Shown here piece after piece: positions 1 through 12,197 of a DNA stretch of 64,000 nucleotides; the stretch's first letter is position 1; each line of letters begins with the position of its first letter. The notes below the pieces were generated by a model. That model was not told the DNA's origin. It worked only from the letters and a program-made list of their open reading frames with translations, and did no database searches. This DNA is from Alisma plantago-aquatica. Its lineage: Eukaryota > Streptophyta > Magnoliopsida > Alismatales > Alismataceae. The DNA is taken from contig OY856413.1 of NCBI GenBank assembly GCA_963693085.1, positions 546,401,879 to 546,465,878 on the forward strand, given 5' to 3'. A program made the position numbers and the translations under genes.

Positions 1-472
1 CCAAAGATTGTAAATCTCAATGACCAATTGGTAGATTCACTCAGTGTCTTGTTTGTGTCCATACATCTCTAATGTTGACCACATAGCCCTAGATGCTATG
101 TCCGTACATCTCCTCTATTGTAGACTATGTAGCCATGGATGCTTGTGTTCGTACTACTGCTTTGATTCTTTGTAAGTTGGTTCCTATATCATCCCTTTAA
201 TATTAGCCAATTTTGCATTTCCACAGAATATCTCAACAACAACAAACTTTGTCATATAATTTGTATGGAAGAGTTCGTTGGAGTATCTGGACCCCATCAA
301 TTTTTCCAAGTTATCTTTGAACAGAGTGTCAGCCCTGGAGACAAGGAACCCAAACGGGTCTAGGTACAGGAAATAGAACTTCTTTGGAGAAGACAATGCA
401 CAAAACAAAGCACGATAAAAACAATACCCTTTTTCTTTTTGAAAAATCAGCTACATCAACACCTCTTTGACC
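1..472. other. Unassigned non-coding DNA
   Basis: I see no gene, terminal repeat or recognisable protein similarity here. Short open frames exist on the minus strand but look like chance frames. The stretch ends at the CCTAGG-rich element that starts at 473. Confidence 0.5.
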
Positions 473-2882
473 CTTAGTTATCAAGGCGCCTAGGCTTAAG
501 GCAGGCCGCCTCAAACTGGGTGCCCAACCCTAGGTGACTTAAGTGGCCGCCTAAGGCCTTTTAGGCCTAAATTAAGGCACTTCAAGGCTTATTTAGCATA
601 AATTAGGTGTGTATTCAATCAAGTTGAGTCATTTTATGATTGAAAGGGGTCTAATTTATCCGAAATGAGGTCAAATTGGGGTAAATTAGGTTTGATTTGG
701 GGGGATTAGGTCTGATTTGGCCATGTAAGGCCTCATTTAGATCAATATAGGGAAATTAGGGCAAGTTAGATATGATTAGGTCATGTTATGGAAAATTAGG
801 TTTGATTTTAGGCCAAATTATGTCAAACTTAAGCAGGGGGAAAACAAGTCTGATTTGGGGAAAATGGGTCTGATTTGGTATTTTGGCCAAATTAGATTGT
901 TGGATCAAAGGGCTCTAGAGGGGTTGAATAAAGCTAAAAAACACTTAAACCAAATTCTATAGACCTTCAAATTACTTTAAGAAATATGATTGCAAATATG
1001 AAATTTTATGTGTAACGAAACATACATAGCAAGGATGAGAGAGATTGAATCAGATCAAGAACAAGCTATGTAGAGTGGTTCCAAACTCCAAACTAGGAGA
1101 ATGTACATCCACTACCTAGAGAGGTCAAACCCTAGGATGTTGCAACCATTGCATACTTATATTCCGTTATAATACTTACAATAAGACCTTCCTTTTACAG
1201 GGCAAGATACCTAGCCTTCCTTTTTAAGGACCAAAAGGAGCCAATAAACCTTACAAGGTCTCCTATCTTTGGAGCAAGAGTCTTCATCCTCTACAAGGGC
1301 TTTCCCACTTTTGCAACGAGCTGAACACCTTTGCCAAGGAGCTCCCCTCTTGCAACAAGTCTTCCACCTTGCAGGAATTACTCACTCTTCTCAAGGATCT
1401 TCAACCTTCACCTTCTCCTTCACCAACTTTGCTCTTGAGAAAGAGGTTGGGAAAAGGAAGATTCGAGAGCTTTATAAGAGTATAGCGGAGTAGCTCTCTC
1501 ACACGTAACCTATCTCACTCCTAGTGACGTTTTGATTAGTAAGCAAGAGAGAGAAAGGGGCTCTATGTGGACAAACACACTCAACTATAGCTAGGAGCAA
1601 GGTAGGCAAACTTGGGATGAAGCCTAAGGGTCCCTATTTATAGTTGGGGTTATCTACTAGCCACTAGAAGCACTTGGGGACGAATTCTAGTCGTTTGGGG
1701 TGTTACAACGAATCTATTTTTGATGTTTGCAACACTCTAACTGCTAGAAACACTTTTTCTGCACACTCCATACTGTGCAGTTGGTTGAGTTTCAATAAAG
1801 GTACTCGATCGATTGCACAATTCGGAAAACTCATTTTGATTTGTCGGCCGAGTTTATCTTGGATGAAATTAACCGATGGCTTAATATCACTTTGTCTGTG
1901 CTAAGGTATCGGTCGAGTTTAACTTGGGACAAACTCGACCGAACCTGACAATTTCCAAGATCCATCCTAGGCGTCGGTCGAGTTTCTAAGAGGGAAACTC
2001 GGCCAAACAGACTACGTGTGATGAATTTTGAAAATTTTCATTAAAGCACTTAAACGTTCAAATTAAATGTCCTGATTTTTTCTCATCTTAATTACAAGTC
2101 ATAACATCAATACTGATGCTTACAAAAATTGTCCTAAGTCGTTTAGGGCGTTTCCACCAAAGTGCATTTGCATTGACTTTGGCTTGTATTTGATCAAGCT
2201 AGGGCTTGATTGAGTTGATCCTTTTCATGTACCTAATATTGAAATCAATCTCAAACAAACATATTAGATACATATGAATGGAATGGTTAAGTCATCATAA
2301 AAAATGGACAATGTATAACTGTTAGGTAAACAAGATCTTGTTTATGTCAACATAGGGAAAATTTGTGGAAGTTAGGTCTGATTGGGTCATAATATGCAAA
2401 ATTAGGTTTGATTTAGGCCAAATCATGTCAAATTAGGGCACATGAGGTCTAATTTGAGGAAAACAAGTATGATCTGGTCAAATACTTCTAACCTGGGAAG
2501 ATTATGTTTGATTTGGCCAAATTTGTCCCATTGAGGTCAATATATGAAAAATTTAGGGAAACTGGGTCTGATTAGGTCATGTTATACAAATTTAGGCTTG
2601 GTTTAGGCCAACTTAGGGTAAACTAAGTCAAATTACATCAAATGAGTTCAATTTAGGACCAATGAGTTCTAGTTTAGGTCATGTTAGGTATTATTTAGGC
2701 AAAATTCTATGTAATACTATGGAATAATATCATTGTTTAATATTTACATATATGAAAATATGAATGTAAATATCAAAAAATCATCATTATTTACAAAAAA
2801 ATTAAAACGCCTAGAAACGTCTAGGCGCCCGCCTAGGTGGCTCCTCAGGAATGCCTGGTGCCTGACCGCCTTAATAAGTGTG
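473..2882 (+). mobile_element. hAT-like non-autonomous element, CCTAGG-rich family, copy 1
   Basis: The left end begins CTTAGTTATCAAGGCG and the right end finishes CGCCTTAATAAGTGTG, matching the ends of three other copies (30342, 31235, 35635). Subterminal DNA is rich in CCTAGG/GCCTAGGC. The interior repeats degenerate GGTCTGATTTGG and AAATTAGG motifs, as in the other copies. The flanks CTTTGACC and CTTTACCA could be a decayed 8-bp target duplication (5 of 8 positions). It is longer than its relatives (715 to 803 bp) because about 1.4 kb of unrelated DNA sits inside it. No transposase is encoded. Confidence 0.65.
898..2332. mobile_element. Possible solo LTR nested in the hAT-like element
   Basis: This block interrupts the GGTCTGATTTGG-type interior of the surrounding element and shares none of its repeats. 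It begins TGTTGGATC and ends GGTAAACA (TG...CA). It is flanked by a 4-bp direct repeat AGAT (894..897 and 2333..2336). It contains several copies of a TCGGTCGAGTTT motif between about 1845 and 2000. No coding capacity was recognised. A solo LTR is the simplest reading, but the 4-bp repeat is shorter than the usual 5 bp. Confidence 0.35.
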
Positions 2883-3389
2883 CTTTACCATTTCAATTTG
2901 CAGCACCATGAACGGTACTGTGTACTGCAATGCTTTTTCCCCAATCTGCTTGTGCGAGGAGGAACACCACAACCACTAGTGGTTGGAGGCTGCAATTTGG
3001 CAGGGGAGGGAACCCATATACGTCTTAAGAAAAGGGGTTCCTAGTCCAAGGATTCTCCTTGAGGTGGAGGGAAAAAATAATAAAAACCAACAACAACATG
3101 GAGGCCACAACCAATAGAGAAGAGCACGCGTTAGTACATGTTTATGCGAAGGAGGATGGAGAGCACAACCCAGGGTTTCTCCGGAAGGACCAAGGCTCTA
3201 AGTTGGCAAGCCTTGAGATCTCAAGGGTCAAAACATGGGTGACATCCTATTCTTGCATGACAACATTTTAATGGCAGTAACGATGATCGTGGAACCCATC
3301 TCAATCCAATTGATTAGGGTTGGGTATTACATGTCTACTGGATGGATAACCAGGAGATCCGTGTTTCCTCAAAAATAATTTTAGGGTGA
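2883..3389. other. Unassigned non-coding DNA
   Basis: No gene or element boundary recognised. A 70-codon open frame at 3059..3271 has no recognisable features and is probably chance. Confidence 0.4.
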
Positions 3390-4905
3390 TCGAATCCAAT
3401 TTTTTTCTCTAGGTCTGAGATCAATTGGAGCAACCGGCCAGGTTAGTTTTGAAAACCCATCCATGACATGAAGTTGAAATGCAACAACACATTCCACATG
3501 CGACCAACTGACATAATGGTGTATACCAACCTTCTTATTTTCTCACCAATTATCCTCCATGTCTTCATATCCTATCTAAGACCATGATAAGGTTATTTGC
3601 AACTTGGAGCGAATAATCAAGCCAGTTAATATAGACAAAGCTAAGTGAAAAATACAGATGGAAACTATCCTTGTATCTTTACTACTATAGTAAAACATTC
3701 GCAAGTGGATGCTGGGTAAAGCTGAATGATAGAAATGTGTACATTGACGAAAACACGTGACGTGGTAAGTGGCTTTTAGTCAAGTATCTAGCAAGACAAT
3801 GCGGCCTAAAAAGATTAGTATGCACATGGATGCAAACAATAGATCAGTAATTTGAACAAGAGAAGTAATCATAGAGGTGTCATGTTGCGTAGCTTCACTG
3901 GGAGTTTGTATTGGACTTCTTTGTGTAAATAGTAACATTGTGGCATTTTGATTGCAAGGTTCCGTTAGGGGATGCAACATTCTCCCTTCTACTGTTGTTT
4001 CTTTATATAAGTCTTTTTATGTGGGAGAGGCATGTGTTAGGACCAATTTTCCTTTTCCATTGTGATTAATTTTTCTATGTAAAATTAATTGTTTACCACT
4101 TCGCAAGATGTCACAGGGAGACAATATGTGTAACATTGCATCTTAGGGAGAGCTGATAGAACATGCTAAAATCAAGTGAGGGGGTCTTGTTTCTAACAAA
4201 GTTGATACCACCAACATTTGATTTGCGTATGAGAACCTCCACATATGAGGAGGGAACACAAACATCAAGTGAGGTGGTCTTGTTTCTAACAAAGTTGATC
4301 CCCCCAACATGTAATTCCCATATAGAACCTCCACAAATGAGGAGGGAATACATAAATGTTGTGTATTGCAAAAGAAGACTTCATTTGTGATAAAAAATCT
4401 AAAGAATACAAAGGATTTCTACCAAGGAGCTTCAAGTAGATCAACCTAAAATCAGGGCAATAGTATTGATCTTTCAGTTGTATGATGCTCATTTTGTGAT
4501 TAGGGGTTCGAGCATCAAAGGCCTTATTTTCAGCACTTGAACAATGCTTGAGACGCAAGTATACCCTTGGAGGGAACTCACACTAGTTGGTGTGGCAGAC
4601 ACTCTTCTTGAGAATTCAAGACTTATCAGGGCTGGTGGTCAGACCCGAGAATGGAGTCTTCTAATAAAATGTAGCATCACTAATGACACAAAGACTGTAT
4701 GATATAAAATCATTTGTTATCATTTGAGTACTTACAACTAGTGTACAAAGTTTCTCTCTAAGGAAGGTGAGTGGTTGACCTTGTTGGTTCATTGATGCCA
4801 ATATTTGATGCGTCAGAGGAAACCTGAAGGAGCATAGGAAAATGAGAAGGCGGAGAACATGGGCTTCTGTCAATCTCTTCTTGACCTCAACAAGAAAAAC
4901 ACAAG
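3390..4905. repeat. Dispersed 1.5-kb repeat, copy A
   Basis: This stretch is clearly similar to 11173..11500 joined to 16624..17804, which is copy B split by copia element 1. Similarity starts near GATCGAATCC and stops shortly after the CTTGACCTCA motif. It contains an internal tandem repeat of roughly 90 bp (about 4170..4345) around GGTGGTCTTGTTTCTAAC. I recognise no terminal repeats and no protein. Its use is that it preserves the unoccupied insertion site of copia element 1, near 3715..3740. Confidence 0.7.
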
Positions 4906-6379
4906 CGACATGTTAACACCAATGTGTTATGTTTCATTAACTCGGTAAGTTGAGTCGTGATGGTTCAGAATCCTTGTACAAATCAGTCGTAGAAGGTAGC
5001 TAGCCTTGGAAGGTAAGAAACTTAGAGACTGTCTTGGGCTTAGGCTACTTAGGGTAAGTGTTAAATTCTATTCCTGCAACAGAGACAATGAAGCCGAGGA
5101 AGATGGCCTTTAAAAATAAAATAAAATTGGGTTCTATGGTATTTACCCTGCACCCAACGACGTGCCAACCAAACAAAGCTCATATAATATAGGCCCGAGT
5201 CAGACATCAAATTGCTTCAATTTGAATTATCTGGAGGATATTGATATATATATATATATAATATATCAATCAAGGGAATTCTATACAATAATATAATAAT
5301 AACCTATTTAATAAGAATATATTAGAATTACAAAAAGGTCCGTCTCAAAAAAGGAAAAAACCCCATCCCCAATAGGCCCACCACCGAAGCCCATAACCTC
5401 TTATCCCAAGAAAAAATAAAAATAAAACCAACCTTCAAATCTAGCCTCCCTATACGGTGCATCAGAAAACAAAGGGAGAAGGGTGTCTCCACAATGAGAA
5501 GTCCTCCAAACGCTAACAAACCTCCCTTAGAACCTATGATCATAATAGTTAGTGCATCCATACCAACGAAAAAAATCCACCGGAGAGTGTTAAACTGATC
5601 AACACAATCTCATAAGCCCAATGATCGCCTCAAGCAACTCAACCATCAACCTCTTGAGCAAGTCGAAGAGGAGATGGCATGTGAACCATCCCAAACGCAA
5701 TAGCCTGAGAAGTCACTGTCATCCATCCTCAACCATCTTTAAGTAGCTCAGAAGATGTGCCTTCTCATCTTTGAGCCCAAACATCCAACACTTTTTCATA
5801 GAAGTCCTTGTAATCGTGTTCACTGTCGGCATGCCTAATGTTGTGGTCGTATTTTAAGATTATGAAAACTCCCCTAGAGCTCTCTTTGCTCCTACATAAA
5901 CGTGCCCTATCGCCATCATCCCTACCACGTCTTGGTTTGCCCCTGTGCTATCAGTGGCTTGGGTAGCGTGGTCGAGGTCAGTCCAAGAACACCTTCGCAA
6001 TGAAGTCCTCCAAGCAACAATGAGAGAGGATGCGTCACTGATCATCTTGGTCCACCATTCTAAGTCTAGAGGAGGACTTAGCTCGACCAGGGAGGGATGT
6101 AGCCAGCACGTCAGCCCTCGAGGGGTTCTTGGAAAGCAAGATTGATGGGGGGATCACAGAAGCTTCGATGGGAGTTGTTAAGACTTCCCAAGCCCATAGA
6201 GGATAGGGTCTGCCATGTCATCTTCATAGTCAACCACCTTTGATAGCCTCACCGAGAACCAGAGTTGTTTGAACCGAACTCAAAGGAGCAAAGGAAAGTC
6301 TTTAGAGTGTGCCTTCAAAAGCACCAGGAAACCTGACAAATGCCTAATAGGTCATTGCCACCTCACGATAGACAACACT
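4906..6379. other. Unassigned DNA, possibly decayed retroelement
   Basis: It contains a short TA microsatellite near 5230..5262 and no convincing coding region. The right part may belong to the same decayed LINE-like unit as 6380..6968, but I could not show this. Confidence 0.35.
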
Positions 6380-6968
6380 TCACCATTCGATTCCATCATT
6401 TGTGAGATAGAGCACAAACCCTACAAACAAAGGGAGTCTCCTCCAAACCAAAAGCTTCATCCAATCTCTTCTCATGCCCTGATCAGTAAGATCTACGGAC
6501 TTCATGGTAACCAATCCACGTAAGCTAGGAGGCATTTCCTCGAGAACATTTACTGCATCGTCCCCTATCAAAAAGAAAATCAAGGTGAGGTTGTGCAATA
6601 GGCGCTCTATTTCCTGAGCTAGGGGTAAAATAGTCGATAGAAATCTATTAGATTCCTCCCATGGGGAAACACCCATCCATCCTACAATCACCACCTTCTT
6701 TAGCTTTAGAGTAGCATGTGATTTGGCCTCATCTTTGTCATCCAAGCGAACAAAAGCCCTCTTCATGGGAAATTTTTTAGTGACTTGAAACGCCTCCCCC
6801 GCTTGCTTTTAAAAGGGGGATAGGGAGCTTGACAAACGCCTGCCAAGTGCCATGGACAACGACAACGATAGAAGTGACGTAGGGCCTAACATTGGCGATA
6901 TTAGTGACCCCTTTGTGGGCAGCGATAGCAGGTGTCTCTGGGTACACGGAAGAAGCAAGAGAGTCCAC
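6380..6968 (-). pseudogene. Possible LINE ORF1-like remnant
   Basis: Two adjacent minus-strand frames (6380..6766 and 6777..6968) read as one interrupted coding region. The segment TWQAFVKLP is followed after the break by KRAFVRL and further on by WEESNRF and IGDDAVNVLEE. The pattern loosely resembles the N-terminal ORF1 domain (DUF4283-like) of plant L1-type LINEs. No zinc knuckle, endonuclease or RT was found nearby. This is an impression from memory, not a search result. The alternative is chance open frames in GC-richer DNA. Confidence 0.3.
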
Positions 6969-7334
6969 GACGTTTGTTACCTTCTGGGGTCGATGGCGGG
7001 GGTGCTGTCGAATGGGCGGTGATATGTGGGCTGGAATCTATATCCACCTTTGGTGGTCCCTGCTAAGGAAGATCATGACCATGGATGACGACGTCCTCCA
7101 CACTATTATTCTGCTAGTTTGCATCGATGGGATCGTTAACCCTAGGGAGGGCTCCCTCTTGTGTCGCGCACCGAGGAAGACCATGAGCACTCATTCAATT
7201 ATTAGTAAACGACAATTCCACTTATTATGTTTGTTTCGATATTGAGATAATGGATAAACTTAATAATGTCCTAAGGATGTTTTGACTTGATGACATAGGT
7301 TTGAGTTGAGGACGTAACCATGAGATGATATGTA

Positions 7335-8056
7335 ATTTAGGGTTGTAAATGGGTAGGGTATTATCCGTTTACCCATAACCCATACCCTGTAGTGTAGGGT
7401 AAGGTAAGCATATTTTGTACCCACTACCCATTTACCCTTTATCCGTTTTACCCGTATCTAAAGAAAGAAGGTAAGGGAGAAGCTTTACCCTACCCACTTC
7501 ACCCATTTACCCAATAGTATAAAGTTGAATCATTAGTGTCAGATTCTAATACATGTATTACTTCCTACTAAAAAACCCAACAAGCATCACTACTACTTTC
7601 TTAATTTGTGCTATTATGATTCTTGAAACTTTAGTAAATGATGGGTAGCATGTAACATTTTTTATAATCCTATATTAGATAGAAGGATAAATTCCTAAAT
7701 CGTAGGCCTTGTTTGTGAGAAAATGCTGTGTTGAATACTACTATTTTCAATGTATATAACCAAGAACATTATTATTACTATTTAAAATTAGTTTCATGAG
7801 TTTATTTTGTCTGTTTGTAGGGAATATAATATACAATTGATGTTAAAATATCATGTATCTATATTGATGTTGTTTTACCCATTTAATCTGTGACCCTACC
7901 CATTTACCCTGCGGGTAAAAGGGTGCAGGTAAGGGTAAGATAAAAGTTCTTAGTAAAAGGGTAATTACCCTACACGTTACCCACAATATTGATGCGGGTA
8001 AGGGTAAGGGTAGGCCTTTACCCTACCCTACCTTACCCTACCCATTTACAACCCTA
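7335..8056 (+). mobile_element. hAT-like non-autonomous element, TAGGGTTG family, copy 1
   Basis: The ends are long near-perfect inverted repeats: TAGGGTTGTAAATGGGTAGG at the left and its complement ending AACCCTA at the right. Flanks share ATATGTA (7328..7334 and 8057..8063), consistent with an 8-bp target duplication. Subterminal DNA is built of GGGTAAGGG/CCCTTACCC blocks. The 722-bp element has no ORF. A second copy lies at 32260..34828. Confidence 0.75.
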
Positions 8057-9610
8057 ATATGTATACTTAGAGTACTCACTCTTGTTATGTCCCTAGTTGA
8101 TTATTATTGCAGATATTATCGGACGACAATAATACATAAGACTAGCATGTATGGTGAGTGATAACTATGTCTCTTCAGTCATGATTTTGGATATTAACCC
8201 AGATACATGGGTACTTGTTAGAGAACAATTTGTATTGGACATGCCCACCTTGGCAATGACACATGGAAGTCATGTATGACGTGAGAATCATATCTCAATG
8301 TGAAAGTGATGACAATGATCCTTAGACCTGAAGTCACTAGATTAATCACATGCTATTCTGTGTACTCTGATACTAGCCCAACGTGACTCTGAATAAGGGT
8401 TGCCAAAAAGGTGGTGATTGGTTCCACTTTAGCACTTGTGGATTACTGTGAGTGATGTAGATGGAATTCGTCCCTCCTTTGGATTTGATATTCCGACCAC
8501 TTGATAAATGAGACTATGGGAATGCATGACCATGCTCATGTGAGTCAATACATGATATTGAGCTCACAATATCTCGAATAATTTGCTTTATTTAAGGAAC
8601 ATAGATTGAATGATAAGAGGATGACAATTCCATGCCTCAGTTTGTGACAAAGGAATTATACGGTCATGGTATCATTAATCACTTTACATGTTGAAGTTGC
8701 CCTCCAACTTACTCCTATTACTTGGGTGACAATGATGTGTTGTTAGACACCAATCTTTACTTTTGAGGTTTTGAACATTAGTACCAACGTAATTAGGAAT
8801 CTACTGAGTCATATGCATAAGGATACATCGGTGAATTGAAGTTTGCAATCAAACATATGATTAGAATGGTTTTAACTCATACACATGCTGATTTCTTGCC
8901 CAGTTGGGCGACTGAAATATCCAGTTGGCCAATTGGATTGGTTGGGTCAATGGATCAATTGATTGCCAATCGATCGACTGACTTTCACTTTGGAAAAATG
9001 ACCAGTCAGGTGACTGGAACACAACAACCCATCAAGAAAAGTGTTTGTATTTGATTTGGAATCAAATTGGGAAAACCAATTCGTATTTGGATTGGCCGTA
9101 AACCAACTCACTTGGTGAGTCGGGCGATTCACAACCCATCTTAGTCCCAATAGGTACAACCCCTGTGATTGGGATGGTAGTCTGAGTTTTCCATTTTGAG
9201 ATTGTTTTTTGTTATTCCACTGTGCCACCTTCCCCGAAACTGTACAACTCGTCCTTGACGTTTGCTAGTTGTTGGGATTTTTGGAGTTGTTGTCGAGAGG
9301 GTGTTGTGCCGAGGGAGGGATCCCTCATCCATCTTTGTGACCAAGTGCTGGGGTTCGCTCGACTGGATCCAGGTTCCTCGGCCACAAGACTGTCGTCTAC
9401 TATATCCACTCTGTTAGTCACGATACCCCATGGGGGGTTTCCAAACTCCAAACCATGTGTCGCTTGAAGAGGATGGGGGAGATTGAGTATCTCCTTAGCT
9501 GACCCACCCACATCCACCATAGGCTGGTGCTCTCAGTGGATCACCAAAGGCTCCTACTCGAAGAGGGTGGGGATGGTTTGGAGCGAGGCCTCTGGATTGA
9601 GCCTCATCGT
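8057..9610. other. Unassigned non-coding DNA
   Basis: No gene recognised. Around 8890..9130 there are repeated CAGTTGG/GACTGG motifs. The part from about 9200 to 9610 continues after the element at 9611..10856 (at 10865), so those two pieces were once contiguous. Overlapping open frames at 9212..9520 have no recognised domain. Confidence 0.4.
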
Positions 9611-10856
9611 CATAGAATTAAATGTTCGATTTCGATGTCGTGTCCGATGGCCCAGAAACAAAAATTTTGCGAAATTTCGGCCGAAATTCTGATATTTACG
9701 ACCCTAACGATTTTGACGACCAAATAAGCGAATTAAATCATGAAAATTTACCAGGATGATCTAATCACCAAGATCTACTCAAATATGCAATAATATTTCA
9801 TATTGGATATGTGGGGGTGGGGGTCTCCCACATTTGTAAGTGAAGGAAGCTGAACAATTTCGATAGAATTTCAATGGCAATTTCGATGACAAAATGAAGG
9901 AATTAAGTTATGGAATTTTGCAAACACAATGTTTAAACATAGATACACTAGATTATATAATAAATTTATATGTTTAGAGGTTAGGGTGGGATCCATGTCT
10001 TGATGAGTGAGTGCACAAATGAAAAGAAATGTCAAGTCTGTTATATAGTTAGACTGTTACTGACTTGCAAACCTCAAGTTAAAACAACTACAGTACTAGA
10101 CTTTATAACTTTACAACTTAGAAGTTACAATATTATAGGTTAGTATATTTATTGTATAAGTCTACTATTATAATATATTAGGGTTACATAAATGAATAAT
10201 AAAAAATATTAAGGGTTACAAGTTACAAGTTACAACTTACACAACATTTTGTACAAGGCTACTTTTATAATATATATAGGGTTACATAAGTGAAAACACA
10301 AAAATATAAGAACTTCCATTAAAAAAGCTTTTGTAGTCATTTTGTGTATAAATAAGAAATATATTGATTAGATTTTCAAAATAAGTATAGATATACGTAT
10401 TTCACACTATTGTTTCTTAGATTTACAAGTTCACTTCAAGACCTTGAGAATTTTAAGAGAAATGTCACTTAGAAATTTAGGATTTTCGGAGTATTTATTA
10501 AGATATGTCTAAAAGGGAATAGAAATAGAAGGAGTAGATGGGCTAGGGAGAGGGTTTACATACCTTAGAATCAAGTAAAGCACCCTTTAAGAGCAAGATA
10601 TCACAAAAAAATCGTTAAAAGATCAAAGTCCCAACAAATCCAGTCGATGGAACACAATTTCGTGAAATAGGTGTTGCATTTCGCACTGATTTCACAATTT
10701 CAAGGCCCAAACTGGGCTTTCTTGCACTAAAATACCCCCTATTTTTGCGTAATTGCTGACCAGTTCCTGCGTACTGACGTTTCAATGTCCGATTGCAAAA
10801 AAAAAAAAGAAATTTCGAGCAAAATTTTGCAATTTCGATCGAAATTTTGTTCCATG
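9611..10856 (+). mobile_element. hAT-like non-autonomous element, AAATTTCG family, copy 1
   Basis: It starts CATAGAATTAAATGTTCG and ends CGAAATTTTGTTCCATG, imperfect inverted repeats of the CATRGAA type. Flanks are CTCATCGT (9603..9610) and CTCGTCGT (10857..10864), an 8-bp target duplication with one change. Subterminal DNA repeats GAAATTTCG-type motifs and the interior is AT-rich without an ORF. The shorter copy at 50111..50631 is in the opposite orientation and shares the ends and part of the interior. Confidence 0.75.
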
Positions 10857-10864
10857 CTCGTCGT

Positions 10865-11172
10865 CACCCAAGTGATCTTCCTCTTCACCGCAGACCTCTG
10901 TGTGGAGCAAGGAGAAGCTCGACCTCCATCATGAGCAACTAAGGAAGGATAAAGGGGCACTCCTCGACACCTTCGAAACGGACATCCGCCAATTAAAACA
11001 AAGGAGCCCTATAAGGACATGGCTGAGGCGGGAAAGGAGAGGAAGGAGGGTAAGGACAATGAGATGGCAGAGGGGGAGAACAAGAAGAAAGTGGACGGGG
11101 AGAGCCGCTGAGCCGAGGCAACCCCTCTAGGGTTTAGTCGTTGTGATGGTGTCAAACCCTAGGCACTCTAGC
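10865..11172. other. Unassigned DNA between two elements
   Basis: This is the right-hand continuation of the sequence interrupted at 9610. It includes a 76-codon frame (10900..11130) rich in Arg and Glu with no recognised domain. No other signal seen. Confidence 0.35.
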
Positions 11173-11500
11173 TGATCGAATCCGATTTTTTCTCCAGGTC
11201 TTAGGTCAATTGGAGCAACTAGTCAGGTTGAAAACCCATCTATAACATGAAGTCAAATTGCAACAACACATTCCACACGTGACCAACTGATATAATGGTA
11301 TATATCAACATTCATAATTTTTCACCAATTATCCTCCATGTCTTCATATCTTATCTAAGACCATGATAAGGTTATTTGCTACTTGGAGATACTAATCAAG
11401 CAGTTAATATAGACAAATCTAAGTGAAAAATATAGATGGAAACTGTCCATGTATCCTTATGACTAAGTAAAACATTTGCAAGTGGATGCTGCGTAAAGAC

Positions 11501-11655
11501 TGTTATATTATATATTTCCTGTTTTACATAGCGTGTTATTTGTTTTGTTATTTTCCTTTATATATGGTCCTCTCTGTAAATCTCTCAGTATTATATATAT
11601 GAGGGTGCACACATTGTGCAACCCTGAGCTTTCTGGAATTCCTGACTCTGTCACA
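11501..11655 (+). repeat. 5' LTR of copia element 1
   Basis: It starts TGTTATATTA and ends CTGTCACA, directly before the primer-binding site. A TATA-like TTTATATATGG lies at about 11557..11567 and would be the promoter. The 3' LTR is the same length and 4 substitutions away. Confidence 0.95.
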
Positions 11656-11667
11656 TGGTATCAGAGC
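11656..11667 (+). promoter_or_regulatory. Primer-binding site (tRNA-Met) of copia element 1
   Basis: TGGTATCAGAGC follows the LTR immediately. It is complementary to the 3' end of plant initiator tRNA-Met, the usual primer for plant copia elements. Confidence 0.9.
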
Positions 11668-12197
11668 AGGCTCTACCCTACCCGTCTTTGCCTCCCTCCC
11701 TCCCTTCTCTCTCCTCCCCCCCCCCCCCCATGACCGCCGCCCGGCAGCAGGCCGCCGGCGCTGGCTTAGCCAGGGCAGCCGCAGCGCCGGCAGGCCGCCT
11801 CTTGCGGGCCGCAGGTCCCTCCGCGGGGGTCTCCGTGGTTCCGTCTTGCCTCCTGGCGTGGTGCACCGCTAGTGCTTGAGCAACCTTGGTTGTTGTTCGC
11901 ACAGTAGGTGCGCTGCCGGGTGGTCGTTTTCTACGGGACCACTGAGCCACTGTTAGATCTGGACTAGATCAGTCTTCCGGGGGAGATCGGCACATTGTTC
12001 GTCTGAGGGACAACCTTCGGTTCGTGTTTGTTTGTGCCTGCCTGCCCGTGTAGGCTTCGGCCTCCGGGTTTTCTGCTAAGCTTCGGCGTGGTTTGTATGT
12101 GAGAGGTCCACGGTTACTAGCTTCTGCCTGCCTGACGGCGTAGTCCGTCTTCTGTCTGTGCCTACTTGTGCCTGTGCCTGCCTTCCTGCCGGTCCTC

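Noticed and set aside
7335..8056. TTTAGGG/CCCTAAA-like repeats suggesting an interstitial telomere
   Set aside because: The units are mostly GGGTAAGGG variants inside a bounded element with inverted ends. There is no uniform telomere array.
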